Assembly (NCBI GenBank): GCA_016840945.1
Contig: JAEORJ010000157.1
Coordinates: 1 to 27,767 of the forward strand
Direction: 5' to 3'
DNA length: 27,767 nucleotides
Source of the DNA: Candidatus Gerdarchaeota archaeon
GTDB taxonomy: Archaea > Asgardarchaeota > Heimdallarchaeia > JABLTI01
The notes under the pieces are model-generated. The model was not told the DNA's origin. It made no database searches and saw nothing but the letters and a program-made list of their open reading frames with translations. The first letter of the stretch is position 1; every line of letters starts with the position of its first letter. The position numbers were made by a program, and so were the translations under genes. This document shows positions 1-7,693 of the stretch, piece by piece.

Positions 1-116
1 ACCAAATAACACCGTCATACTCGTTCAAGCAAGCTCAGACATATATTCAAATATTACAGAGCTATTACTTTATTGCTTCTCTCATCTGTCTTTTTTTATT
101 GCTGTTAAGTAAATAA

Positions 117-123
117 TTATAAA
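117..123 (+). promoter_or_regulatory. TATA-box-like element upstream of trmB-like gene
   Basis: TTATAAA at this position would place transcription start about 25 nt downstream, near 145. That is beyond the first ATG (141) of the downstream gene and so argues for its TTG start at 174. Inferred from position and composition only. Confidence 0.4.
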
Positions 124-140
124 CAAAAACGCTTTTATTC

Positions 141-962
141 ATGGAATCTATATACTACTGTGGTGGTAAATGGTTGAGCTTCACCGAAGATATTATTGAA
201 GAATTAAAAAAACTAGGCTTTAATGAGTATCAAGCAAAGATCTATACAGCCCTAGTTGGTCTTGGTGTAGCTACCGCATCAGAAATTTCACAAGCAAGTG
301 GTGTTCCACCAAACAAAGTGTACTCTGTTATTGATAGTTTGAAAAGTAGAGGATTAGTATTAGCTCAAGAAAGTGATACTAGCACAAATAGGTATCGTCC
401 TCGTTCACCTGATTCTGTGATAAAAGATTTACGAAATGAATACGAAAAAGCATTCAAAAAGACAGAGGATAAGTTATTTGCACTCTATGAGCGGAGTAAG
501 AAATCATTCATACCTGAAATGTGGATTTTGAGAGGCTCTCAAGCAGTTTTTAGCAAAATAAAAGAAATGATCATGGATGCCAATAAAGATGCAATAATTG
601 GTATTGACTCACCGTTTGATTTACATCTACATGGAATTGATCAAGTAATTAAAGATGCTAGTGGGCATCTAGATATCAAAATTATCACTGGAAAAGATGG
701 GATAGATAATCCAGGAGAAGTGAATGTTTTGCAATCATTGGAAGATTATGCTGAAATTAAAGTGTCAGAGAACTTCCATGCTATTTGGGTGATAATAGAT
801 TCTGATGAGATATTACAAGGAACATACGCCCAACTAGAAGGTGGGATAGAACTAGGTGTAATGGCCACTTGGTCAGATAATCAGAGTTTCTCACAATTGT
901 GGAGAAGATTTAGCGATTACTTGTGGGTAGAAGCAAAACCATTAAAAGATTTTAAATTATAA
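141..962 (+). CDS. TrmB-family transcriptional regulator
   Basis: Predicted DNA-binding sensor protein. Residues about 13-88 form a winged helix of the TrmB type (LKKLGFNEYQAKIYTALVGL, then the SGVPPNKVYSVIDSLKSRGL recognition helix and wing). A short coiled-coil-like stretch (95-120) leads to a C-terminal domain (125-273) with the alternating strand/helix pattern of TrmB ligand-sensing regions. TrmB proteins control sugar or central metabolism genes in archaea, but the ligand cannot be read here. The coordinates use the only upstream ATG. The TTG at 174, preceded by GGTGGT and giving the usual short TrmB N-terminus, is at least as likely, because the TATA-like box at 117-123 predicts transcription starting after 141. 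It converges on the small GTPase gene with a 10-nt gap. Family certain, target unknown. Confidence 0.88.
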   Translation: MESIYYCGGKWLSFTEDIIEELKKLGFNEYQAKIYTALVGLGVATASEISQASGVPPNKVYSVIDSLKSRGLVLAQESDTSTNRYRPRSPDSVIKDLRNEYEKAFKKTEDKLFALYERSKKSFIPEMWILRGSQAVFSKIKEMIMDANKDAIIGIDSPFDLHLHGIDQVIKDASGHLDIKIITGKDGIDNPGEVNVLQSLEDYAEIKVSENFHAIWVIIDSDEILQGTYAQLEGGIELGVMATWSDNQSFSQLWRRFSDYLWVEAKPLKDFKL

Positions 963-972
963 AATAGTTTTT

Positions 973-1569
973 TTACGCTTTTTGCCAGAAGCTGAATTCC
1001 CCTTCATCATCATCGTCAGTAGTTTTAGCAGGTGATTTTTTGTTTTTGCTGTTTTTTTCTCGAAACATAATTTCTTTCACAAGGTTCTCAAATAAATCGG
1101 GGACACTAACACCAGTTTTAGCTGAAGTTTCAAGGTAAAGAAGATTACGAGTTTTAGCAAATTCTTGAGCTTCTTCAGAAGAAATCTTTCGTTGGTCACT
1201 AATATCAATTTTGTTGCCAGCAAGCATAACTGGAATGTCGCCAGCATTTTGTCTGATTTGTTTTAACCAATAATCAAGACTATTAAAGGAATTCCTATTA
1301 GTAATGTCAAAAACTAACACTCCCCCTGCTGCACCAGAATAGTAAAAGGGTAACAACGAGATAACGAACTCTTGGCCACCTGTATCCCAAAGTTGGAGTT
1401 TTATATGTTCTTCATTTAAGGTGACATTTTTTGTTAAGAAATCAACACCAAGGGTTGGTAGATACGATTCTCTAAATCGATCTTCTGCAAAACGAATTGT
1501 CAAACTTGTTTTCCCAACTTTTCCAGCTCCAACTATGATGACTTTGAAAAGATGTTTGTAGCTTGGCAT
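973..1569 (-). CDS. Ras/Rab-like small GTPase
   Basis: Small P-loop GTPase of about 198 residues with all five G motifs in order: G1 GAGKVGKTS (14-22), G2 threonine in PTLGVDF (Thr39), G3 WDTGGQE (61-67), G4 GNKID (118-122) and G5 ETSAK (147-151). Switch II has DTGGQE, not the DTAGQE of eukaryotic Rabs; the second glycine is Arf-like and frequent in archaeal Ras-like proteins. The C-terminus is a Lys-rich then Asp-rich tail without cysteine, so there is no prenylation motif and membrane attachment, if any, must be indirect. The start is set at ATG 1569, where family members begin a few residues before the first strand; an in-frame GTG at 1590 behind AGGAG would add seven residues. It lies downstream of the gelsolin-like gene on the same strand (gap about 106 nt), a likely operon. 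No GAP or GEF is visible in the window. Confidence 0.95.
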   Translation of the reverse strand: MPSYKHLFKVIIVGAGKVGKTSLTIRFAEDRFRESYLPTLGVDFLTKNVTLNEEHIKLQLWDTGGQEFVISLLPFYYSGAAGGVLVFDITNRNSFNSLDYWLKQIRQNAGDIPVMLAGNKIDISDQRKISSEEAQEFAKTRNLLYLETSAKTGVSVPDLFENLVKEIMFREKNSKNKKSPAKTTDDDDEGEFSFWQKA

Positions 1570-1675
1570 TCGTCTTGAAATTTGCACCAACTCCTAGTTT
1601 ATTCTTTAAACATATTATCAACTATTATTATATGCTATAAATGTTATTTGTTAGTGGTTAATAGAAGATTTCTTT

Positions 1676-2413
1676 CTAATTTCTTTTCGCCCAGAGTTCT
1701 ATTCCAAGAACTTTCTTCTTTGATATCAATATTCTTGGGTAGTAATTTTCTGCTGGAAAGACTCCTTCTGGGAGTGTATCTAATTCTTCTAATGCAAAAT
1801 CTCCTTTTCTTAGGTCTGATTTATCACCTATTACCAAATAGATAGTATTACCCACTATTAAGTAATCACAACTTGAGAGTGCTGGTGGTTCCAATGTCAT
1901 CATTGTTTTCACTATCTTACTTAATTTTGGTGTTAAATCTTGCAAAGCTTTTACATCGGAGTTTTCTGTTGTCATAGAACTTTTTGTTGTCGTTGCTTTC
2001 ATAGTTGTTGTTGCAATAGCTTTTGGAACTTCTTTGATTTGTGGTTCGATTACCTTAGATGGTACCTCTTTAATTGGTGTTTCTTTTTTAGCCTCTACTG
2101 GTTTTGCTTCTGAGCTTCCACCATCATCATGGACACCTCCAAGATAGTCCAATATTGGTTGAAAGTCAGCATCAATTCCTTCTAGTTCCTCTATTATTTT
2201 TGTTTTATACCCTTGTTGCAATCTCAAAGCAGATGCTCTTCTTGCAGAAGCAAATTTTTGTACGATGGTTACTTTTGATCCTTGAAAGACATAGATATAA
2301 TGATGTGTATGTGATATGACTATTGCTAGTGTTGAATGAGTAATTTTGGCTTTCTCAGGTTCAATCTTTAACTCTTCGCCTTCTTCGTTGATGAAATAGC
2401 ATTCTAATAACAT
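1676..2413 (-). CDS. Two-domain protein with gelsolin-like N-terminal domain
   Basis: Protein of 245 residues. Residues 1-92 follow a gelsolin-repeat pattern: a hydrophobic strand (TLAIVI), an HYIYVFQGSK strand-turn corresponding to the iyvWxGk motif, a helix with KFASARRASALR, and ELEGIDADFQPIL corresponding to the egxE..F end of the repeat. Residues 95-150 are a Pro/Lys/Thr-rich flexible linker. Residues 152-245 form a second compact domain (SSCDYLIVGNTIYLVIGD, later YYPRILISKKKVLGIELW) that I do not recognise. Gelsolin-like domains bind and remodel actin; Asgard archaea are known to encode both. The start is ATG 2413, preceded by GTGAG; a GTG at 2422 adds three residues. It precedes the small GTPase gene on the same strand. 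The domain call is from pattern, not a search, and the function in cytoskeleton control is inference. Confidence 0.55.
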   Translation of the reverse strand: MLLECYFINEEGEELKIEPEKAKITHSTLAIVISHTHHYIYVFQGSKVTIVQKFASARRASALRLQQGYKTKIIEELEGIDADFQPILDYLGGVHDDGGSSEAKPVEAKKETPIKEVPSKVIEPQIKEVPKAIATTTMKATTTKSSMTTENSDVKALQDLTPKLSKIVKTMMTLEPPALSSCDYLIVGNTIYLVIGDKSDLRKGDFALEELDTLPEGVFPAENYYPRILISKKKVLGIELWAKRN

Positions 2414-2644
2414 TTTTCTCACTGTTCTCTATTGTGATGAATTAATTTATTAATATCTAAAAAAAAGCGTTTCGATAGCGTCATTTTTACTTTAAAAACC
2501 CCCTTTAGATTAAAAGGAAGTTTTTCTTTTCCTAGTAACGATTTTATTGTTTGTTCTAACCCATTTCTTGTCCTCTATCGAATAGTAAAAATACTTAAAC
2601 AACATTTTTTCTTATACAAATTAAAGTCCGTTTGGTGTATTCTC

Positions 2645-3475
2645 ATGCAAGTAGTGGATAGAGATAAAGTTATTGAAGAAGTGAATGGCTTAATTGATTC
2701 TTTAGGATTTAAAAAAGCAAAAGATATGTGGAATTTTCTAATAACTGATCCAGAAATTAATGCTGCAATTAAAGCTGCTAATAGATTAGCAGTCAAGTAT
2801 TTAGGCTATACTGATCATGGTCTTGATCATGTTTCTATTGTTTGCAGAAATGTTTTGAAAATCATTGAAGCTATTTCTGAATACGTTAAACCTGCTATTG
2901 TTCTTCAAGAAATTGGTGATACAGATGATGCAGCTGTCGTTTGTTTAGCTGCTTGTTATCTTCATGATGTTGGTCATGTTGTACATCGAGAATATCATGA
3001 ATTAATATCTTCACTAACTGCTAAAGATTTACTCTATCCAAAATTAAAGAAAATGTATTCTGATGCTGATAAAAGATATGAGATACTAGCCCATATACAA
3101 CATGCAATATTTGCTCATGACGATGATGTTGAATGTTTAACTCCTGAAGCAGGTTGTGTTTCTATTGCTGATGGTTTGGACATGTCTGAAGGACGCAGTA
3201 GAAAACCGTATGATATGGGTAAAGTTGATATCCATTCGATTTCTGCTTTAAGCATACAAAGCATCGAAATCTCCAAAGGTACCAAAAAGAAACCATTACG
3301 TATTGATATCATGATGATTTCAGAAGCAGGTGTTTTTCAAGTTGAAGAAGTTTTTCTACCAAAAGTAAAAACTTCTGGATTAATGGATGATATTGAAATT
3401 AACACCCTTGTTAATGGTAAGCCATTAGCTCTCTCACAAATACTCAAAATGTACAAGAAATTTGAGGATGAATAA
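2645..3475 (+). CDS. HD-superfamily metal-dependent phosphohydrolase
   Basis: Cytosolic HD-domain protein of 276 residues. Metal-ligand motifs occur in order: HGLDH (His58, His62), HD in LHDVGH (His107/Asp108, His111), HIQH (His150, His153) and IADGLDMSEGRSR (Asp176 onward). This arrangement matches archaeal HD proteins that are usually annotated only as phosphohydrolases; the substrate (nucleotide or phosphoester) cannot be deduced. Residues 195-276 form an extra alpha/beta segment after the HD core. A TATA-like CTTATACAAA at 2611-2620 lies about 29 nt before the ATG, which would fit a nearly leaderless transcript; a GGTG seven nt before the ATG is an alternative signal. The gene diverges from the gelsolin-like gene across a 231-nt gap and converges on the HDAC-family gene. 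Confidence 0.88.
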   Translation: MQVVDRDKVIEEVNGLIDSLGFKKAKDMWNFLITDPEINAAIKAANRLAVKYLGYTDHGLDHVSIVCRNVLKIIEAISEYVKPAIVLQEIGDTDDAAVVCLAACYLHDVGHVVHREYHELISSLTAKDLLYPKLKKMYSDADKRYEILAHIQHAIFAHDDDVECLTPEAGCVSIADGLDMSEGRSRKPYDMGKVDIHSISALSIQSIEISKGTKKKPLRIDIMMISEAGVFQVEEVFLPKVKTSGLMDDIEINTLVNGKPLALSQILKMYKKFEDE

Positions 3476-3482
3476 AACAAGG

Positions 3483-3518
3483 ACAAAATACCATTTAATT
3501 TATCGTATTTTGTTTTTT
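3483..3518 (+). terminator. Hairpin plus T-tract terminator for the HD gene
   Basis: A perfect 9-bp inverted repeat, ACAAAATAC (3483-3491) and GTATTTTGT (3505-3513), with a 13-nt loop is followed at once by a run of six T residues. It sits eight nt after the HD stop codon, between convergent genes. The T run is only on the plus-strand side, so it should act mainly on the HD transcript. Archaea often terminate on T-runs alone, so the stem may be accessory. Confidence 0.6.
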
Positions 3519-3524
3519 CTTTTC

Positions 3525-4586
3525 TTAATCAATTTTCCAATAGGGCTTTAGTACTTTCTTTAATTCATTTAGTGTATCTTTAAGTCTGTTTTTATCTCCA
3601 CTAGAACTTAACTTTGATAATGTTTTGTTATCCAGATAATTATAATTATCAATAAATGCTGAGATGCTTGCCATAACAGCTATTCCTAGCTCATCAAATT
3701 TATACCCTCCTTCTAATGCTAGAGCTACTTTACCATTACAAGCTTCAATGGCAATGTCATTTATTTTTTTACAAATTTCATAATATCCTCCAACAGTTAA
3801 TCCCAAATAACCGTAGGGGTCTTTGATTAATCCATCATACCCCGCTGAAACAAAAATTACATCTGGTTTATATTCTTTAACAACAACTGGTACTATTCTC
3901 TCAAAAGCTATAAGATATTCTTTATCACCAGTCCCTTCTGGTAATGGAATGCAAATATTATATCCTTCACCTTCTCGCTCACCGATCTCAAAAACCCGTC
4001 CCTGATAAGGAAAACTCAATTTGGGATCTGAATGCAAGGAAATGGTTAAAACATCATCTCTATCATAAAAAATGTCAGCTGTTCCATTGCCATAGTGATT
4101 GTCAAAATCAATAATTGCTATTTTCTTTGCTTTCTTTGTATTAATTAATGAATTCACTGCAAAAGCTACGTTATTGAAAAAACAAAATCCCATTGCATTA
4201 GAATATGTGGCGTGATGACCCGGTGGCCGTACTAAAGCAAAGGCTTTAGCATTATCATTCGCAATTACTAGCTCTCCTGCAAGTTTAGCGCCTGCTGCTG
4301 CGCGTAAAGCAGCTTGAAATGTAAATTCATTAGTAATAGTATCTGCTGTAATGGCTGTTACTCCAACCATACTACTATGTTTAATATTATCAATTAATTC
4401 TTGTTTATGTGTTGATAAAAGCTCCTCTGGTTTTATTATATTAGGAGCAATTTTCTTAACATCAGTTCTATCTAAAATTCCACTATCTTCTATTTCTTTC
4501 ATAATTACTTTTAATCTTCGCGGACTTTCAAGTATCTGTGGCATTTTGTGTTTATAATAATCTTCATGTTCTATAATGGTAAACAA
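3525..4586 (-). CDS. Histone deacetylase-family amidohydrolase (AcuC/APAH-like)
   Basis: Zinc-dependent deacetylase-family protein of 353 residues, the usual length for single-domain prokaryotic members. Motifs: RPPGHHA (His124/His125, general base pair), IDFDNHYGNGT (zinc ligands Asp162 and His164), SAGYDG (zinc ligand Asp251) and LEGGY (Tyr295, transition-state tyrosine). The residue after His164 is Tyr165, where most family members have a second histidine. Substrates in the family include acetyl-lysine proteins, acetylpolyamines and acetoin-related compounds; the sequence does not choose. The start is TTG 4586, preceded by GAGGGAT; no in-frame ATG exists before the upstream TGA. It stands alone on its strand, separated from purB by an 83-nt gap. 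Confidence 0.92.
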   Translation of the reverse strand: MFTIIEHEDYYKHKMPQILESPRRLKVIMKEIEDSGILDRTDVKKIAPNIIKPEELLSTHKQELIDNIKHSSMVGVTAITADTITNEFTFQAALRAAAGAKLAGELVIANDNAKAFALVRPPGHHATYSNAMGFCFFNNVAFAVNSLINTKKAKKIAIIDFDNHYGNGTADIFYDRDDVLTISLHSDPKLSFPYQGRVFEIGEREGEGYNICIPLPEGTGDKEYLIAFERIVPVVVKEYKPDVIFVSAGYDGLIKDPYGYLGLTVGGYYEICKKINDIAIEACNGKVALALEGGYKFDELGIAVMASISAFIDNYNYLDNKTLSKLSSSGDKNRLKDTLNELKKVLKPYWKID

Positions 4587-4669
4587 ATGAAATATCCCTC
4601 AGTATCAAACTGGCACTTATCATTAATGTATTATTCTTAGTTCATTCTTCTTATTTTATTTTTGTGCTG

Positions 4670-6052
4670 TTATTGTCCAAAAGTATCCTTGATTGCTTTT
4701 TCAGCTAACATTAATACAATCTCTACCTGTTCCTTCGCTGTTCCTAGATAGTTTTCAGGGCTCTCAAATATTTCTTTTAATTCATCAATAGGGATATATT
4801 CAGTTACTCTAGCATCTTCTTTTAATAGGTCAAACAAATGCTTTTTCTCTTCAACAGCCTTATGGGAGTTCTGTCGTAATACTTCATGCGCTTCTTGTCT
4901 ATTCATACCATTTTTAGCTAGCTCAGTCATTATTGCTTCTGCCATTACAAGTCCTTTTGACATCTCAAGGTTTTGTTTCATTCTTTCCTTATAGACTTCT
5001 AATCCTGAGGTTACAAAATCAAAATCCAATAGCATTTGATCTATTGTGATAAAGATTTCTGGGAAAATATATCGTTCATTGGCGCTATTCGCTAAATCTC
5101 TTTCATGCCAAGTGATGATATTTTCAAGAATAGGTGATGTATATCCTCTTAGCAATCTTGCTAGAGAGCTTATTCGTTCACTTTTTTCGGGATCTCGTTT
5201 ATGGCTCATAGTGCTTGAGCCAACTTGTTTATCTTTCTTGAAAGGTTCTTTTACTTCACTAATCTCTGTTCGTTGTAGGTTACGAATTTCAGTAGCAAAT
5301 TTGTCTAGTGAACATCCTAAAAGAATTACTCCCATCATGATTTCTGCTATGATTTCTCTGGATAAAAGCTGGTGGGAAATAATAGCTGGTTTAATTCCTA
5401 ATTTCTTCATAGATATCTGAACAACTCGGTCAGCATGTACACCATAAGCTGCTCTTGTTCCTACAGCACCTGAAAGTTTACCCATTATTCGATGTTCTTT
5501 AAGGTAACGGATATTTTCTAAATGTCTTACTAATTCCTCTAACCATATGGCTATTTTATGAGCAAAAGAATAAGGGACAGCATGGGAGCCATGTGTGCGA
5601 CCAATACACACTGTATCTCTTTGCTCGTTAATTATTATCATAAGATTTTTGATATTTTTAATAATCCTCTTTTCCACCAATTCAAGGGCTTGTTTATTCC
5701 TTAACGCTTCAGCAGTATCTATGATATCATTACTCGTTGCTCCAAGATGGATATATCTTCCTGAATCACCTGCTTGTTCTGCAAAAGCACGGACCATAGA
5801 TGCAATATCATGTGATATTTCACTCTCAATTTGATCCACACGTTCAATTTTTACATATTTAGTTGAAGCTTTACTATCAATTTCTTCTGCTGCTTTCTTA
5901 GGAATATCACCTACCATTGCATGCCCATAAGCAATAGCAGCTTCTACTTTTAATAATAAATCAAGACGATTTTCTCTCGAGAAGATGATTCTCATCTCTT
6001 CACTTCCATACCGCCAATCTATTGGATGTAGACAATTAGATTTCTTAGACAT
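4670..6052 (-). CDS. purB: Adenylosuccinate lyase
   Basis: Cleaves SAICAR to AICAR plus fumarate and adenylosuccinate to AMP plus fumarate in purine synthesis; a cytosolic homotetramer in the fumarase/aspartase superfamily. At 460 residues it has family length. Visible landmarks: HPIDWRYGSEEMRIIFS at the N-terminus, the GATSNDIID region (104-112), GRTHGSHAVPYSFAHK (151-166, His154) and the superfamily signature GSSTMSHKRDPEKSE (278-292). The signature usually reads GSSxMPxKRNP, so Ser and Asp replace Pro and Asn, a modest oddity that leaves the catalytic serines. The ATG start is preceded by GTGAGGAT. Its neighbours (HDAC family and GT-C protein) are not purine genes, so it is not in a pur operon. 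Confidence 0.95.
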   Translation of the reverse strand: MSKKSNCLHPIDWRYGSEEMRIIFSRENRLDLLLKVEAAIAYGHAMVGDIPKKAAEEIDSKASTKYVKIERVDQIESEISHDIASMVRAFAEQAGDSGRYIHLGATSNDIIDTAEALRNKQALELVEKRIIKNIKNLMIIINEQRDTVCIGRTHGSHAVPYSFAHKIAIWLEELVRHLENIRYLKEHRIMGKLSGAVGTRAAYGVHADRVVQISMKKLGIKPAIISHQLLSREIIAEIMMGVILLGCSLDKFATEIRNLQRTEISEVKEPFKKDKQVGSSTMSHKRDPEKSERISSLARLLRGYTSPILENIITWHERDLANSANERYIFPEIFITIDQMLLDFDFVTSGLEVYKERMKQNLEMSKGLVMAEAIMTELAKNGMNRQEAHEVLRQNSHKAVEEKKHLFDLLKEDARVTEYIPIDELKEIFESPENYLGTAKEQVEIVLMLAEKAIKDTFGQ

Positions 6053-6122
6053 TTTCTATCCTCACTATTCCGGACACATTATACTCTTCTATTTTGTTTA
6101 TTAAAATTGCTTCTTGGTTCGT

Positions 6123-7601
6123 TTAATAGCTGATACTTAGAGTTGGAGGTTTTAGCTTTATTGTTAAATGTTTAAACAAAATTCTAGCTAATGTTAATAC
6201 ACCAATAACAAAACATAACAAGAATAGAATCAAAGGAGTATAAGCTCGATCAACAAATGTATGCCACAAATTAAAACCTAGAAATATTCCAATTCCTAAT
6301 GTTAGACCTATCGATGTGAACCATTTATTATCTTTATAAAAAGTTAATGAACTTATTAACGCAATAAGAATAATTGGTGTATAATATGAACTATAAAATT
6401 TGTAAATACCTCTTGGCATGAAGATATGTGAAATCATTGTATAAATTGTGATAATTTCAAAAAATTCGATGTTATCAAATCTTTTCATTGGTGCTCTCCA
6501 AAAAAGATAGATTGCAATAATTGAAGTGCTAACCACCATTAATAGCATTGAATTTAATCCTACTGCAAAAATATTCAGAAATGTTTGATTTATCCCCAGT
6601 AATAACAGAGAATAAGTAAATTGTATTGTATTGGTTATTTCAGGTATCTTAATATCTGGTTTCAACGAGAGATATTGCCCAGGAAAGAGCATATGTACCC
6701 CATAATCTAATGGTGTAAGGAAAATCCATGGTATTGATACTAATAAGATGATTAAGATATAATATAGGGCATTAATAATACTTTCAAATAATCCTTGTTT
6801 TATACCCTTCTCGTTTGTTTTTTCTGCTAGCATAATCATGAATAATGGAAAGGTGAAGAACAAAGCATTCTGTTTCGTCATTGTAGCTATTGCTAACCAG
6901 AAAAACGTTTGTCGCCATTTTCTTTTTGTTAAAAAGTAGAATGAAATCAAAGTGAATAATGTAACTGGTCCCGGATTGAGCCAGTAAATGCCTATATAGA
7001 TTAAATTAATAGGTGTAAGAGCTGCAACTAAAGCACCAATAAATGCTATTATTCCTTTGTTCTCTCCTTTAATGATGTTTTTTAGTATCAAATAAACAAC
7101 TCCCGCACATGCAGCATCAGAGACAACTAATGGCAAGGCTATCCATAAATTTGTCATCCCGGGTCTCCAAATGCTGATTAAGAAATACAGAAAAATTGGT
7201 GGATAAGAATACATAGTTAATGGATTACTTGAAGATGTTATCTGCCAATCAGTAAAAGGGTACCAATTTTGTTTAAACCAACCATGAACCCAATTATAAT
7301 AGTAATAACCAAAATCAGAATATCCTGATAGAGGTACGTTATATGGATCAAAATATACTACTCTATCCCAAATAAATTCTAAAGGCTGATTTGTGAAGTT
7401 CATTCTGAAATATTGTGATAATAATAACCTAACTAATACACCAAAACCAACAAGAAAAATTATGATGATTATATTGTAAGCAATTTCATACCAATCGTTT
7501 CTTTCCAACCAGTTCTTAAAATCGATTAAGAAACCATCTCGAAATGAAGAACTGAAAGATTGTACGGTACGTAGAAATAAAGATTGGTTTTTATCGCTCA
7601 T
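6123..7601 (-). CDS. GT-C-type multi-pass membrane glycosyltransferase
   Basis: Integral membrane protein of 492 residues with about ten to twelve hydrophobic segments (first at about 40-63). The first long outside loop carries an acidic motif, GYSDFGYYYYNW (Asp96), followed by YSYPPIFLYFL (131-141). This layout is typical of GT-C glycosyltransferases (dolichyl-phosphate-mannose/GT39, GT87-like), which use lipid-linked sugar donors on the outer face of the membrane. The donor and acceptor cannot be read. The ATG start at 7601 has a GGGAT a few nt upstream. Its place between purB and the DegV-like gene gives no pathway clue; extracytoplasmic glycosylation would suit the many N-glycosylation sequons in the permease encoded at 21.6-24.4 kb, but this link is only inference. 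Confidence 0.75.
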   Translation of the reverse strand: MSDKNQSLFLRTVQSFSSSFRDGFLIDFKNWLERNDWYEIAYNIIIIIFLVGFGVLVRLLLSQYFRMNFTNQPLEFIWDRVVYFDPYNVPLSGYSDFGYYYYNWVHGWFKQNWYPFTDWQITSSSNPLTMYSYPPIFLYFLISIWRPGMTNLWIALPLVVSDAACAGVVYLILKNIIKGENKGIIAFIGALVAALTPINLIYIGIYWLNPGPVTLFTLISFYFLTKRKWRQTFFWLAIATMTKQNALFFTFPLFMIMLAEKTNEKGIKQGLFESIINALYYILIILLVSIPWIFLTPLDYGVHMLFPGQYLSLKPDIKIPEITNTIQFTYSLLLLGINQTFLNIFAVGLNSMLLMVVSTSIIAIYLFWRAPMKRFDNIEFFEIITIYTMISHIFMPRGIYKFYSSYYTPIILIALISSLTFYKDNKWFTSIGLTLGIGIFLGFNLWHTFVDRAYTPLILFLLCFVIGVLTLARILFKHLTIKLKPPTLSISY

Positions 7602-7693
7602 AACAATCCCAATAATTTACCTTTACTTAATATTTTTGTTACTAAAATTGATTATACCTTATATTAAATAGTTCATTAAATTATTTGAGACTA

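Noticed and set aside
1..140. Possible ends of neighbouring genes: a minus-strand ATG at 18 running off the left edge, and plus-strand frames open from the edge to about 110
   Set aside because: Too short to choose among frames; no motif or ribosome site supports any of them.
1582..1845. Plus-strand open frame with hydrophobic translation over the gelsolin-like gene
   Set aside because: It lies antisense to a gene with better coding character, has no promoter and matches no family.
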